Shown here: positions 51,321 to 59,822 of the stretch, one piece after another | How positions within the stretch are numbered: the stretch's first letter is position 1 | Layout of the letters: each line of letters starts with the position of its first letter | NCBI GenBank assembly: GCA_025358075.1 | Contig: JANYKU010000084.1 | Location: 1-63,295 of the forward strand | Source of the DNA: Ilumatobacteraceae bacterium | Lineage (GTDB): Bacteria > Actinomycetota > Acidimicrobiia > Acidimicrobiales > Ilumatobacteraceae | Length of the DNA stretch: 63,295 bases | Reading direction: 5' to 3' | Notes under the pieces: generated by a model | Told to the model about the DNA's origin: nothing | Seen by the model: the letters and a program-made list of their open reading frames with translations, nothing else | Database searches by the model: none | Program-made: the position numbers and the translations under genes

Positions 51321-52025
51321 ATGAACGAAGGCGATGTTGAACTACGAAACCTGACCTACAGGCTGTTCGTCGAACTGGGACGCGCGCCAACAGTCGACGA
51401 CACCGCTGTCGCGATCAGCTCGACCCCCGACGATGTCTGGGCTGGCTGGGAACGACTGCACAGTGGGCATGCGTTGGTGCTGCAGGCAGGCACTCGCGAG
51501 ATTCGCATGGCCAACCCGTTCTCCGCCGTGCCGACCGCGTACCGAGTCTTCGCGGACAACCGCTGGTGGTTCGCCAACTGCGCGTGGGACGCGTTCGGCA
51601 TCGGCGCCGCTCTTCACACCGACAGTCGCATCGAGGCATCGTGCGCCGATTGCGGCGAGCCAATGAGGATCGAAGTGCGCAACGAGGAACCCGACGATGA
51701 CAGCCTGCTGTTCCACTGCCTCGTCCCCGCAATTCGATGGTGGGACGACATCGTCTTCACTTGAGGAACGATGAACCTCTTCCGGTCGGAAGAACACATC
51801 ACCAACTGGCTCGGCACCAGAAACGCCGGGACGACGATCCCCGTGACGAAACTCGGCGAGCTCGCCCACGCCTGGTGGGGTGACCGCATCGACCCGAACT
51901 GGCAACCACGCACCCGGGCACAAAACCAAGCCATCCTGAACGATCTCGGGCTCACCGACCCGTTCTGGAGCCTGTCCGAGGCCGTCGGATCCCCGACAAA
52001 GCTCCGACCGTCTCGCTCCCCCTGA
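51321..52025 (+). CDS. MerB-like organomercurial lyase family, predicted selenoprotein (UGA codon 148)
   Basis: 234 residues if UGA at 51762-51764 is selenocysteine. N-terminal winged-helix-like region RNLTYRLFVELGRAPTVDDT, then the alkylmercury-lyase core: NPFSAVPTAYRV, FANCAWDAFGIGAALHTDS, IEASCADCGEP, IRWWDDIVFT-UGA-GTMNLFRSEEHITNWL. Cys87, Asp90, Cys108 and codon 148 have spacings +3, +21 and +61, against +3, +21 and +63 for Cys96, Asp99, Cys117 and Cys159 of MerB. The reading frame is uninterrupted after UGA to 52025. A 6-bp hairpin with loop GGUC starts 13 nt after the UGA. Ending at UGA would lose the catalytic position and the C-terminal 87 residues. Confidence 0.8.
51778..51793 (+). 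promoter_or_regulatory. SECIS-like hairpin after UGA of the MerB-like gene
   Basis: UCUUCC pairs perfectly with GGAAGA around loop GGUC. The loop starts 19 nt after the UGA, with G at its first two positions followed by U. This fits bacterial SECIS rules and resembles the GGUC-containing loop of E. coli fdhF. Confidence 0.7.
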
Positions 52026-52073
52026 AGAAGGCCGAGTTGTTGATGGCCGCCTCAGACGCGGTTGGAGTGGCCG

Positions 52074-52739
52074 TCATTCGGGTGTCTCAGCGGCCACGAT
52101 CGAGGCAACCGGGGAGGGGTGGAAAGCATCGATGAATGACCGAATGGACGCCCTGGAGCCTTGAAGCTCGATTTGGCCGGTGCGGTGGGCTTCTGCCAGC
52201 GGGACGTGTCCGAGGTAGGTCCGGTACAGCGTCGAGCGGTCGGTGCGCACGACGAGGTCGACTTCGAATCGTGGATCGGCGAGGCACAGCGAGGCGTCGT
52301 GGTCGACCACGATCCAGTACCGCTTGGGATGGTCGGTGAAGTTGACGGAGATCGTGAACCGAGGTCGCGGCAGCTTGGTGGGGTCGAGGCGACGGTGCAG
52401 CCACCACAACAGCAGATCCGGGTCGAGTTCATCGGGTTCGGGTTCGCCAAAGGTCCAGCGCGCACCCCAGGTCGCGAGGCCGAACACAACGGGTTCAAGG
52501 TCGCGCCCCGATGCTGTGAGTCGGTAGCTGCCGTCAACATCGTGTGCGATGACGCCGGCGCTGACCAGTTGCAGGAGCCGTCGACTCAGCAGCGCGCGAG
52601 ACAGACCGGGATTGCCACTGATGAGCTCGTTGAACCGAGAGGTGCCTGTCAACAGGTCGCGAATGATGTGGATCGTCCAACGGTCACCGAGCAGCTCGGC
52701 CGACCGTGAGATCGGGCAGTATTGGCCGTACGTCTTCAT
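52074..52739 (-). CDS. HxlR-type transcriptional regulator with extra C-terminal domain
   Basis: 221 residues. HxlR winged helix (1-100): CPISRSAELLGDRWTIHIIR, LLTGTSRFNELISGNPGLSR and LLSRRLLQLVSAGVIAHDV. Cys8 is the conserved redox Cys of the family, which often senses electrophiles or oxidants. The rest (about 110-221) resembles an SCP2-like ligand domain: LHRRLDPTKLPRPRFTI, FEVDLVVRTDRSTLYRTYLG. Divergent from the cupin gene. Confidence 0.85.
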   Translation of the reverse strand: MKTYGQYCPISRSAELLGDRWTIHIIRDLLTGTSRFNELISGNPGLSRALLSRRLLQLVSAGVIAHDVDGSYRLTASGRDLEPVVFGLATWGARWTFGEPEPDELDPDLLLWWLHRRLDPTKLPRPRFTISVNFTDHPKRYWIVVDHDASLCLADPRFEVDLVVRTDRSTLYRTYLGHVPLAEAHRTGQIELQGSRASIRSFIDAFHPSPVASIVAAETPE

Positions 52740-52837
52740 GCAGCACCCTATAACGGTTCAGTATTGGAACTGGACGAACGAGCGGCTGAGGTCTTGGCTG
52801 AGTACGAGCAACACCTACTCTCCCGAACCGAGGACCG

Positions 52838-53224
52838 ATGCGAATCTCCAAAGATGACATCCCGACCAAAATCGACGTGCCCGGAGCCGTCGCACGACAG
52901 GCGATCAACTTCGGCGACGCGTCCGACTATGGATCATTGGCGGCCGAATACTTCTCGCTCGGCGCTGGCACCGACATCGCACCGTTGCTGAAAGGTCTCG
53001 ACGATGACGCCTGTCAGGCACCACACTGGGGTTTCATGATCTCCGGTGAGGTCGTCATCACCTACACAGGCGGACTCGACGAAACGTGTTCGGGCGACGA
53101 CCTCTTCTACTGGCCACCCGGACACAGCGTGCGCGTCGTCAGCGATGCTGAAGTGATCCTGTTCAGCCCACAGGTCGAACACGCCGAAGTCATGAACCAC
53201 ATGCTCGCGACGATGGCCGGCTGA
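52838..53224 (+). CDS. Cupin-like protein
   Basis: 128 residues with the double-stranded beta-helix pattern: PHWGFMISGEVVITYTGG followed by DLFYWPPGHSVRVVSDAEVI, the two cupin boxes. The metal His residues are partly kept (His64, His96). Divergent from the HxlR gene, which may regulate it, and followed by the DinB-like gene after 41 bp. Confidence 0.75.
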   Translation: MRISKDDIPTKIDVPGAVARQAINFGDASDYGSLAAEYFSLGAGTDIAPLLKGLDDDACQAPHWGFMISGEVVITYTGGLDETCSGDDLFYWPPGHSVRVVSDAEVILFSPQVEHAEVMNHMLATMAG

Positions 53225-53265
53225 CCAGACCAAACGCGACACAACCCCACGATCCAGGAGGCCCC

Positions 53266-53826
53266 ATGGAAGGCAACGAACAACTCGCAGTGATCATCCC
53301 CATGCTGAAGCAAGTGGGCAACGGCATCCAGCCCGAACAATACGACGACGCCACACCGTGCGTAGCGTTCACAGTCCGAGGCGTGCTCGGGCACATGACC
53401 GATCTCGCATCCGCGTACGCTCCGGCGTTTCGCGGCGACGCCCCGCCGACCGACATCGGCACCTCAGCGGCAGACGGCATCGACTACGGCGCGAGGTTTC
53501 AGGTCGCGATGGATGCGCTGCTCAGTGCCGTCCAGAGCCCAGGTGCGTTGCAACGAACGATCGACACCCCGTTCGGGCCGATGCCCGGGGCGGCCTTCGC
53601 TCGCCTGGTCGCATTCGATGGGCTGATTCACGGCTGGGACCTCGCCACATCAACCCAACAAGTGTGGAACCCACCCGAGAGTGTCGTCGCAGAAGTCGAT
53701 GCGTTCGCTCGTCAGGCCATCGCACCTGAGATGCGCGACGGTGACACGTTCGCCGCGGAGACGGAGGCGCCACTCGACGCCACAACGCTGCTCCGGCTTG
53801 TTGCGTTCAGCGGACGACCTGTCTGA
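53266..53826 (+). CDS. Mycothiol-dependent-type DinB/TIGR03086 family protein
   Basis: 186 residues: TPCVAFTVRGVLGHMTDLAS, AFARLVAFDGLIHGWDLATS and the C-terminal LLRLVAFSGRPV, the typical pattern of TIGR03086 proteins. The His residues in LGHM and IHGWD form the metal site, as in mycothiol-dependent maleylpyruvate isomerase. AGGAGG lies 5 bp upstream of the ATG. Probably a thiol-linked detoxification enzyme. Confidence 0.88.
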   Translation: MEGNEQLAVIIPMLKQVGNGIQPEQYDDATPCVAFTVRGVLGHMTDLASAYAPAFRGDAPPTDIGTSAADGIDYGARFQVAMDALLSAVQSPGALQRTIDTPFGPMPGAAFARLVAFDGLIHGWDLATSTQQVWNPPESVVAEVDAFARQAIAPEMRDGDTFAAETEAPLDATTLLRLVAFSGRPV

Positions 53827-54079
53827 GGTCGCGCCCGCCGCGGGAAGTGGGCGCGCGGTTTCATCCGTGTCCGCGGGCCGGGTCTCGGCTGGCGTGCACA
53901 AGCGTCGCGACGGCTATGGCTGCGACCCAGATCCATCGTTCGCGCAGGTCTTGGCCGGGAACGAGTGATGGGAAGACTTTGACGGCGCGGAACACGACTG
54001 CCGCCATTTGGTGCACATCTCGGCCCCGACGGACCGACCCTCGAAGGCGACCCGATCACGCAGCCCAGCTCAGGTTCGG

Positions 54080-54139
54080 TGCCCGGGGTGGGGTTCGAAC
54101 CCACACTCCCTCTCGGGAACGGGGGTTTAAGACCGCTAG
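54080..54139 (-). other. Leu-type tRNA 3' half, att-like site (copy 2)
   Basis: Second direct copy: anticodon-loop CTTAAA, variable arm TCCC-GAGA-GGGA, perfect T arm GTGGG-TTCGAAC-CCCAC, and the same acceptor end CCCGGGC plus A. The 5' half is again missing. The acceptor and anticodon-loop bases agree with copy 1 but the arms differ by compensated changes, so the copies come from separate tRNA or element lineages. Confidence 0.75.
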
Positions 54140-54207
54140 TTGGTGTGTCTGTGGTGTTCCCCAGTGTCACAACTGCGCCATATTCCTGACCCTTGGTCTC
54201 CGACGTC

Positions 54208-54267
54208 TCAGGAGTCGCCTGCAGTAGCCCGTGATGCGCCGGAATCCTGTGCACATTCTGTGCACAC
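54208..54267 (-). pseudogene. Integrase C-terminal remnant (copy 2)
   Basis: VCTECAQDSGASRATAGDS then TGA, 20 codons, 69 bp from the tRNA half and cut off upstream by the EamA gene end at 54294. Same length and ending as the remnant at 51129-51188. Confidence 0.55.
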
Positions 54268-54293
54268 CGCCAGCGGTGATGAGAGCCACTTGA

Positions 54294-55325
54294 TCAGTGG
54301 GTGTGGCGGTGGTGGATGTCGGGTAGATGCTCGTGCTCGTGGCGGATAGAAAGGTGGCGGTGCTGCGTTCCCGAGAGCACCTCGATCGCCTCTGAACGGT
54401 GGTGGGGATCACTCTGATCGATCGGGTGCGCGTGCTCCATGTGTTCATGGCGGTGGGAGTGGCCGTGGTGGCTGGTTGCGACCACGATCACACCGACGAG
54501 CGACACTGTGAACGCCACCACCGTCGTCGAGGTGATTCGGTCACCGTTGACGGGCCATGCGAGGAGCGCTCCGATGAACGGGGCGAGAGCGAAGATGACT
54601 TGACCGCGTGCTGCGCCCACCAGTCGGGCCCCGGTGATCCACATCGTGATCGACAGGCCGTAACCCAGAGCCCCAATTGCAAGCGCAGCGACGACGAACC
54701 GTGCAGCGGGTGATCCGGCGAGGATGAGGCCCAAGGCAAGGTTGACCGATCCGGCGACGACGCCTTTGGCAAGGGTGATCTGCGAAGGGGTGTAGCTGTC
54801 AAGGCTGGCGGTGATGGCGTTGTCGATCCCCCAGCACACGCACGTGACCGCGACGAGCACTGCGCCGACGGCGACACCTGCATCAGAGGTGCCCGCGAGG
54901 ATCACGTCGCCGAGAACGACGATGACGATGCCCAGTCCTGCTCGGCGACCGATGTGTTCTTGCAGGAAGACGCGGGCGATGACGGCGGTCGCGACGAGTT
55001 CAAGGTTCAAGAACAGCGAGACCGTTCCTGCGGGAGTGCGATCGAGCGCGAGGACGAGCAGGACTGGCGCGACACCGCCACCGAACGCGACGGCGATCAA
55101 CAGCCGTGATCGCTGACGGAGCGAAGCTGTAGATCGTTGTTCACGGAACGCGAACGGGGCGGCGGCTACTGCAGCGCCGAGGTACAACAGACCGGCCAAG
55201 GTGACCGCACCGACGTGATCGACGACCAGCTTGGTTGCCGGAGTGGCCGCGCCGAACAGAACGGCAGCGAGCGCGCACCACGCCCATCCATTCCGCTGCG
55301 TCGCGTGTCGGCCGGTTTCCTCCAC
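54294..55325 (-). CDS. EamA/DMT permease with His-rich tail (second copy)
   Basis: 343 residues, same layout as the gene at 42958: LAGLLYLGAAVAAAPFAF, SLFLNLELVATAVIARVFLQ, CWGIDNAITASLDSYTPSQI. The last 60 residues are His-rich (HSHRHEHMEHAHP, then IRHEHEHLPDIHHRHTH). Both copies end in the same type of (P-D-[LI]-H-H-R-H) tail, so the tail is under selection. Proposed metal-linked permease of unknown substrate. Confidence 0.85.
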   Translation of the reverse strand: MEETGRHATQRNGWAWCALAAVLFGAATPATKLVVDHVGAVTLAGLLYLGAAVAAAPFAFREQRSTASLRQRSRLLIAVAFGGGVAPVLLVLALDRTPAGTVSLFLNLELVATAVIARVFLQEHIGRRAGLGIVIVVLGDVILAGTSDAGVAVGAVLVAVTCVCWGIDNAITASLDSYTPSQITLAKGVVAGSVNLALGLILAGSPAARFVVAALAIGALGYGLSITMWITGARLVGAARGQVIFALAPFIGALLAWPVNGDRITSTTVVAFTVSLVGVIVVATSHHGHSHRHEHMEHAHPIDQSDPHHRSEAIEVLSGTQHRHLSIRHEHEHLPDIHHRHTH

Positions 55326-55371
55326 GAGGCAAATCTACGTGTACCGGACCGAACGCCGACCAGAGGCGCGA

Positions 55372-55794
55372 TCAGCCGGAGGGACGGTGGCCGATGAAAA
55401 GTGACCGGCGTAAGAGACCGTCCTCGACGGCGCGTAGTTGCATCCGCCGGTCGTGCTGACGGGTCTCGAACTCGGTTTCGCCGAATAGCGCGGTCAACGC
55501 GTGTCGGTGCTCGTCCCATTGATCGATCCAACCTTTGGCGACGACGCGAAACTCGTCCGTGCCGTCCATTTCGGTGACTTCGACGAAACCCGCTCGTCGC
55601 ATCAACTCAACTGGAGCATCCACTGAAGCTACCGCCCACGGTCCTGACCGATGTGCACGCGCCCGAGCGCGCCGATCGAGCCCAGGAGCTGTGTAGATCG
55701 TGTGGAACGCGGTACGACCGCCTGGGCTTCTGGAGCATCGAGAGGCCGACGTCTCCGTCAGGACCGGTGTGGGCTGGTCGCGCTGACCAACCAA
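55372..55794 (-). pseudogene. SAM methyltransferase, C-terminal fragment
   Basis: The C-terminal part GGRTAFHTIYTAPGLDRRAR, then VELMRRAGFVEVTEMDGTDE and QLRAVEDGLLRRSLFIGHRP is a typical ending of a class I methyltransferase, but the SAM-binding N-terminus is missing. The 5' 20-30 codons overlap the end of the next gene in a different frame and are not family-like. Probably a truncated gene. Confidence 0.55.
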
Positions 55795-56276
55795 GCCCCT
55801 GTTCCGAGCACGACGCCGAGACCCGGCTCGTAGTAGTCGGCGAGCGCGTCGATCACTGCGTCGATGGCCCTGTGACGCGCGTCAGGTGCTGCGCCGGCGA
55901 ACAGGGGATCGTCGAAGAACATCAGCCCGAATCGACTGACGACCGCGTCGAACCCCGCACTGGCGAATACGTGTCGCTGGGCATCGGCCTCGACGAACTC
56001 GACGTTGGCAACCTGTGCGTCGCCTGCTCGTTGGCGAGCGACGGCCAGCACGCCGGCGGACACGTCGACGCCGGTCGCGGCGGCGCAGACCCGAGCCGCG
56101 TCGATCGTTGTCGCACCGCAACCGCAGCCGACATCGAGCACCACCTCACCAGCGTCGAGGGCGACGCGTTCGAGCACGAGCTCGGCGAACGGTGCCAGTT
56201 GCCCGTCGTAGCGATCGGCTTCGGTGACCCAGTGCTGCGACTCGTCCCAAGCGTCGACATCCGCGTTGTCGGCCAT
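55758..56276 (-). CDS. SAM methyltransferase with internal deletion
   Basis: 172 residues. SAM-binding motif VVLDVGCGCGATTID, VDVSAGVLAVARQRAGDAQV and VVSRFGLMFFDDP are standard class I blocks. Directly after FDDP comes DALADYYEPGLGVVLGTGAW, the usual C-terminus. The middle domain of about 90 residues is missing in frame, so the protein is far shorter than the usual 270 or so. The start overlaps the MerR stop by 1 bp (TGATG type), implying coupling. May be inactive. Confidence 0.65.
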   Translation of the reverse strand: MADNADVDAWDESQHWVTEADRYDGQLAPFAELVLERVALDAGEVVLDVGCGCGATTIDAARVCAAATGVDVSAGVLAVARQRAGDAQVANVEFVEADAQRHVFASAGFDAVVSRFGLMFFDDPLFAGAAPDARHRAIDAVIDALADYYEPGLGVVLGTGAWLVSATSPHRS

Positions 56277-57058
56277 CAGCGGCGCTCCTTACCGGTTCGC
56301 ACTGCGCCGATGCGAAGCTCCTCGACCAGTGTCGCCAGACCGTGACCACCTGGCATCTCGGCTCTCCGTTGAAGTTCGGTGCCGACGGCATCGACGATCA
56401 GCGCAGCTGCGGCCTGGCTCAGCAGCAGCCGGGCACGTCGACCCATCGACGTCAGCGTCGAGACCGACGGGTCGGATTCGTTCCACAACTCGTCGACAAC
56501 GAGATCGGCGAGCGCCGCTGCCTGCACGCGGGCACCCTTGATCAGTCCCGTGATCAGCCGAAGCGCAGCCGTCGGGGCGGCCCCAGCGTTGACCGCGTCG
56601 CTCACGAGCGACAACAGTGCCGGGCTGCGCACCACCCACTCCCCGTTGTCGCCACCGACATGGATCAGCCCGGCTCTGATCGCGCTTCGCCGAAGCTTGC
56701 CGTCGGCCAGTGCCGGCACGGCGCTCACCAGTTCATCGGTCGTGAGTGAAAGAGGCGTGTCGTCGATCGCCACCGACGCACTGCCACCGAGCACCTCCTC
56801 CAACGATCTCCCCGTCGCCGACGCCGTACACAGGTCACGGATCGCGGCGAGCGAGTAGCCACGCGCCTGCAACCTGGCGACCAACACGAGACGACGCCGA
56901 TGCGACTCGTCATAACGACCAACACGACCCTCCATACGCGGAGGATCGATCACGCCCATTGTCCGGTACTCGCGCAACGTACGAGTCGGCAAGCCGACCA
57001 ACACGGCAAGCTCATCGATCGACCACGACGGAGCGGATTGTTGTTCAGCTCTGGACAT
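56276..57058 (-). CDS. MerR family regulator with long effector domain
   Basis: 260 residues. N-terminal HTH: SIDELAVLVGLPTRTLREYRTMGVIDPP, RYDESHRRRLVLVARLQARG, YSLAAIRDLC. The C-terminal 170 residues are helical and match no metal sensor. Divergent from the APH-like gene, with an 11-bp palindrome between. Followed by the methyltransferase gene in one operon. Confidence 0.85.
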   Translation of the reverse strand: MSRAEQQSAPSWSIDELAVLVGLPTRTLREYRTMGVIDPPRMEGRVGRYDESHRRRLVLVARLQARGYSLAAIRDLCTASATGRSLEEVLGGSASVAIDDTPLSLTTDELVSAVPALADGKLRRSAIRAGLIHVGGDNGEWVVRSPALLSLVSDAVNAGAAPTAALRLITGLIKGARVQAAALADLVVDELWNESDPSVSTLTSMGRRARLLLSQAAAALIVDAVGTELQRRAEMPGGHGLATLVEELRIGAVRTGKERR

Positions 57059-57069
57059 TGCCGGTCTTT

Positions 57070-57080
57070 ACCGTTACGGT
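57070..57080. promoter_or_regulatory. ACCGT-T-ACGGT palindrome
   Basis: A perfect 11-bp palindrome in the 29-bp gap between divergent MerR and APH-like starts; probable MerR operator. Confidence 0.6.
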
Positions 57081-57087
57081 CATATAC

Positions 57088-58113
57088 GTGAGTATCGCCG
57101 AAGAAGCTTCCGACGTCAACCCACCCGCCGAACTCGACCACGCAATCGAGCGACTCCGCGAGCAATTCCGCACTCCGGACCTGACGCTCGACGGCGCCCC
57201 ACGCCGCCTCGGCGGAGGGTTCTGGGCCGAGATGTGGACACTCCAATTCGCTCAACCCGCAGGCTGCCCGCTCCCAGCGAAAGCCGTGCTGCGCCTCGCA
57301 CCCGACTCTCGACTCTCAGCGAGGGAGACCGCCGTGCAAGCAGGAGTCGCCGATCAGGGCTACCCCACACCGCGCATCCACGCATCCGACACCGCCCACG
57401 ACAGCCGACGGGCGTGGAGCGTGATGGACTTCGCCGAAGGACAACCGCTCCTCGCCGGACTCAACGGTCTACGCGCCCTCGCCAACCTGCCACGACTCGC
57501 CACCACCCTGCCCGACACACTCGCTCGCGTCGCCCTCGCGCTCCACCAGCTCGATCCCGAATCGATCGAGGCCCAACTGAACGCCCTCACCGACGGCTCG
57601 GCTGGTGTCGACGGACTGCTCGAGCACTACGTCAGCCAGGTACAAGTTCTCGCCGACAAACCGCTGCGACAGCTCGTCGAACGCGTCGCAACAACCCGTC
57701 CGAGCGATCGGCCGCGCGCGGTCTGCCACGGCGACCTGCACCCGTTCAACGTCCTCAGCACCGGCGGCCAAAACGTCGTCCTCGACTGGACCGCCGCCCA
57801 GATCACACACCCCGCCTACGACCTCGCGTTCACCCACCTCGTCCTCGCCCACCCACCACTCGACGCCCCACGACCGCTTCGGCCGATCATCAACGGCTCC
57901 GCACGACGCATCGCAAACCGTTTCATCACGACCTACCAGCGGCACACCCCCCATCCCATCGACAGCGACACACTCGCCTGGTACCGCTCTCTCCAGGCAT
58001 GCCGCATCCTCATCGACCTTGCCGGCTGGCGAGCCAACGACACCACTGACAGCCACCGCGGACACCCCTGGTTCGCTATCGAACCCGCCCTGCGCCCACT
58101 CCTCCGGCCCTGA
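57088..58113 (+). CDS. Aminoglycoside phosphotransferase-family kinase
   Basis: 341 residues. Kinase motifs VCHGDLHPFNVLS (Brenner motif with catalytic Asp) and VLDWTAAQITHPAYDLA, then LDL-like C-terminus. The N-terminal lobe has RRLGGGFWAEMWTLQF in place of a P-loop. Family members phosphorylate antibiotics or small metabolites such as choline or homoserine; the substrate is unknown. GTG start at 57088, 8 bp past a palindrome. Confidence 0.85.
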   Translation: MSIAEEASDVNPPAELDHAIERLREQFRTPDLTLDGAPRRLGGGFWAEMWTLQFAQPAGCPLPAKAVLRLAPDSRLSARETAVQAGVADQGYPTPRIHASDTAHDSRRAWSVMDFAEGQPLLAGLNGLRALANLPRLATTLPDTLARVALALHQLDPESIEAQLNALTDGSAGVDGLLEHYVSQVQVLADKPLRQLVERVATTRPSDRPRAVCHGDLHPFNVLSTGGQNVVLDWTAAQITHPAYDLAFTHLVLAHPPLDAPRPLRPIINGSARRIANRFITTYQRHTPHPIDSDTLAWYRSLQACRILIDLAGWRANDTTDSHRGHPWFAIEPALRPLLRP

Positions 58114-58282
58114 CCGAAATTCCCCGCCCCCGCCGCGATCTGCGAGGTGCACCCGTTCGAGCATGGATCCGGGGACGTTCGCCTCTAGTTCCCTGACGGT
58201 GGGCGTCCGCACGATTGTCGCGTGAGCGCCGGACACGAACACGATCGAGGTCGTCCGGACTCGATCATGAGGGAGGCACGCG

Positions 58283-58633
58283 ATGAAGGTTCTGCTGATC
58301 ATCAACGGCTCGGCCTACGGGCTGGACTCCACATTCAACGCCATCCGCCTCGCAGGCGCGATGGCAAAGCGCGACGGCGTCGAGGCCCCGGTGTTCCTGA
58401 TGGGTGACGGTGTCACCGCGGCGATGTCTAGCCAGAAGACCCCCGATGGCTACTACAAGCTCGATCGCATGCTCTCGATCGTCACGCGCCACGACGGTCG
58501 CATCTTGTGCTGCGGCACCTGCATGGACGCTCGCGGCATGGCAGACACCATGCTGATCGACGGCGCAGTTCGCTCGACCATGGAAGAACTCACTGACAAC
58601 ACACTCGCCGCCGACAAGGTGCTGGTGTTCTGA
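58283..58633 (+). CDS. DsrE-family protein (second copy)
   Basis: 116 residues: KVLLIINGSAYGLDSTFNAI, KRDGVEAPVFLMGDGV and the Cys motif LCCGTCMDARGM. The C-C-x-x-C cluster is the sulfur-binding loop of DsrE/F-type proteins. Overlaps the SQR start by 1 bp (TGATG). Preceded by a GAGGGAGG Shine-Dalgarno. Confidence 0.88.
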   Translation: MKVLLIINGSAYGLDSTFNAIRLAGAMAKRDGVEAPVFLMGDGVTAAMSSQKTPDGYYKLDRMLSIVTRHDGRILCCGTCMDARGMADTMLIDGAVRSTMEELTDNTLAADKVLVF

Positions 58634-59802
58634 TGATCTCGGCAGCAAGTGAGGAATCAAAGACGGTCCTCGTGCTCGGCGGTGGGGTCGGCGGAGTCGT
58701 CACCGCCAACAGACTTCGCCGCCGCCTGAACAAGCGGCACCGCGTGATCCTGGTCAATCGAGAGCCGCTGTTCAGCTTCGCTGCCTCCTACCTGTGGGTG
58801 ATGACCGGCGAACGCACCGCGGCGCAAGTGACGCGTCCGTTGCAGAAGCTGCGGCGCCGTGGCATCGATGTCGTCATCGGCGACGTGGAAGCGATCGATC
58901 CAGTCAACCGCAGCGCAACCGTGGCCGGGAAGACGATCACGGCCGACTACATGGTCGCCACCCTCGGCGCGGACTTCGCGACAGATGCCATCCCTGGCCT
59001 GTCCGACGCGGGCCGAACCTTCGCCACCCTCCCCGGCGCCCGGCAACTGGGCATCGACATCGACACCATCACCCGCGGACGAATACTCGTCGTCACAGCC
59101 GCACCGCTGTACAAGTGTCCCGCCGCCCCGTACGAGACGGCGCTACTCGCCGACGCCCACCTGCGCCGGCGTGGGGTCCGCGGTGCAATCGAGATTGCCG
59201 TGCACTCGGCAGAACCAATGCCGATGGGCGTGGCCGGCGTCAACGTCGCCGACGCCGTCAAGCAACTCCTCGCCAGCCGCAACATCGACTACGTGCCCAG
59301 CCATCAGATCGCATCCGCCGAACCCGGCCGGGCAATGTTCGCCGATGGCGACACCCAGACCTTCGACCTACTCGCCTACATGCCACCAATCGCCTCGCCT
59401 GCCGTCGTCGCCCTGTCTGCGCTGGCCGGCACCGCAGGGTGGATCGACGTCGACAAACACACCATGCAGACCAGCTTCCCCGGCGTGTATGCGATCGGCG
59501 ACAATGCTCAGATTCCTCTGAGCATCGGCAAGCCGCTACCGCGAGCGGGAGTCTTCGCTCACGCACAGGCCCAAGCCGTGGCCGACAACATCGCAGCCAC
59601 CATCAACGGCAAACAGCCCGCCGCACGCTTCGACGGCCACGGCGGCTGCTTCATCGAAGTCGGCAACGGTCTTGCCGGATACGGGTCGGGCAACTTTTAC
59701 GCCGAACCATCGCCAAGCGTGCAACTGCGCGACCCCGACCGCAAGCAGCACCTCAGCAAGGTTCTGTTCGAAAAGGACGTCATGTGGCGCTGGCTGCGCT
59801 GA
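58633..59802 (+). CDS. Second SQR-type FAD oxidoreductase
   Basis: 389 residues. FAD loop VLGGGVGGVVTANRLRRRL, ATLGAD, the conserved cysteine block PLYKCPAAPYETALLADAHL, and YAIGDNAQIP. Related to the gene at 29271 at family level, though clearly divergent and without the terminal membrane helix block. Coupled to a DsrE gene. Sulfide or other thiol oxidation is likely; quinone coupling is less certain. Confidence 0.85.
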   Translation: MISAASEESKTVLVLGGGVGGVVTANRLRRRLNKRHRVILVNREPLFSFAASYLWVMTGERTAAQVTRPLQKLRRRGIDVVIGDVEAIDPVNRSATVAGKTITADYMVATLGADFATDAIPGLSDAGRTFATLPGARQLGIDIDTITRGRILVVTAAPLYKCPAAPYETALLADAHLRRRGVRGAIEIAVHSAEPMPMGVAGVNVADAVKQLLASRNIDYVPSHQIASAEPGRAMFADGDTQTFDLLAYMPPIASPAVVALSALAGTAGWIDVDKHTMQTSFPGVYAIGDNAQIPLSIGKPLPRAGVFAHAQAQAVADNIAATINGKQPAARFDGHGGCFIEVGNGLAGYGSGNFYAEPSPSVQLRDPDRKQHLSKVLFEKDVMWRWLR

Positions 59803-59822
59803 TGCGGCCATAGGTCAGGGCC

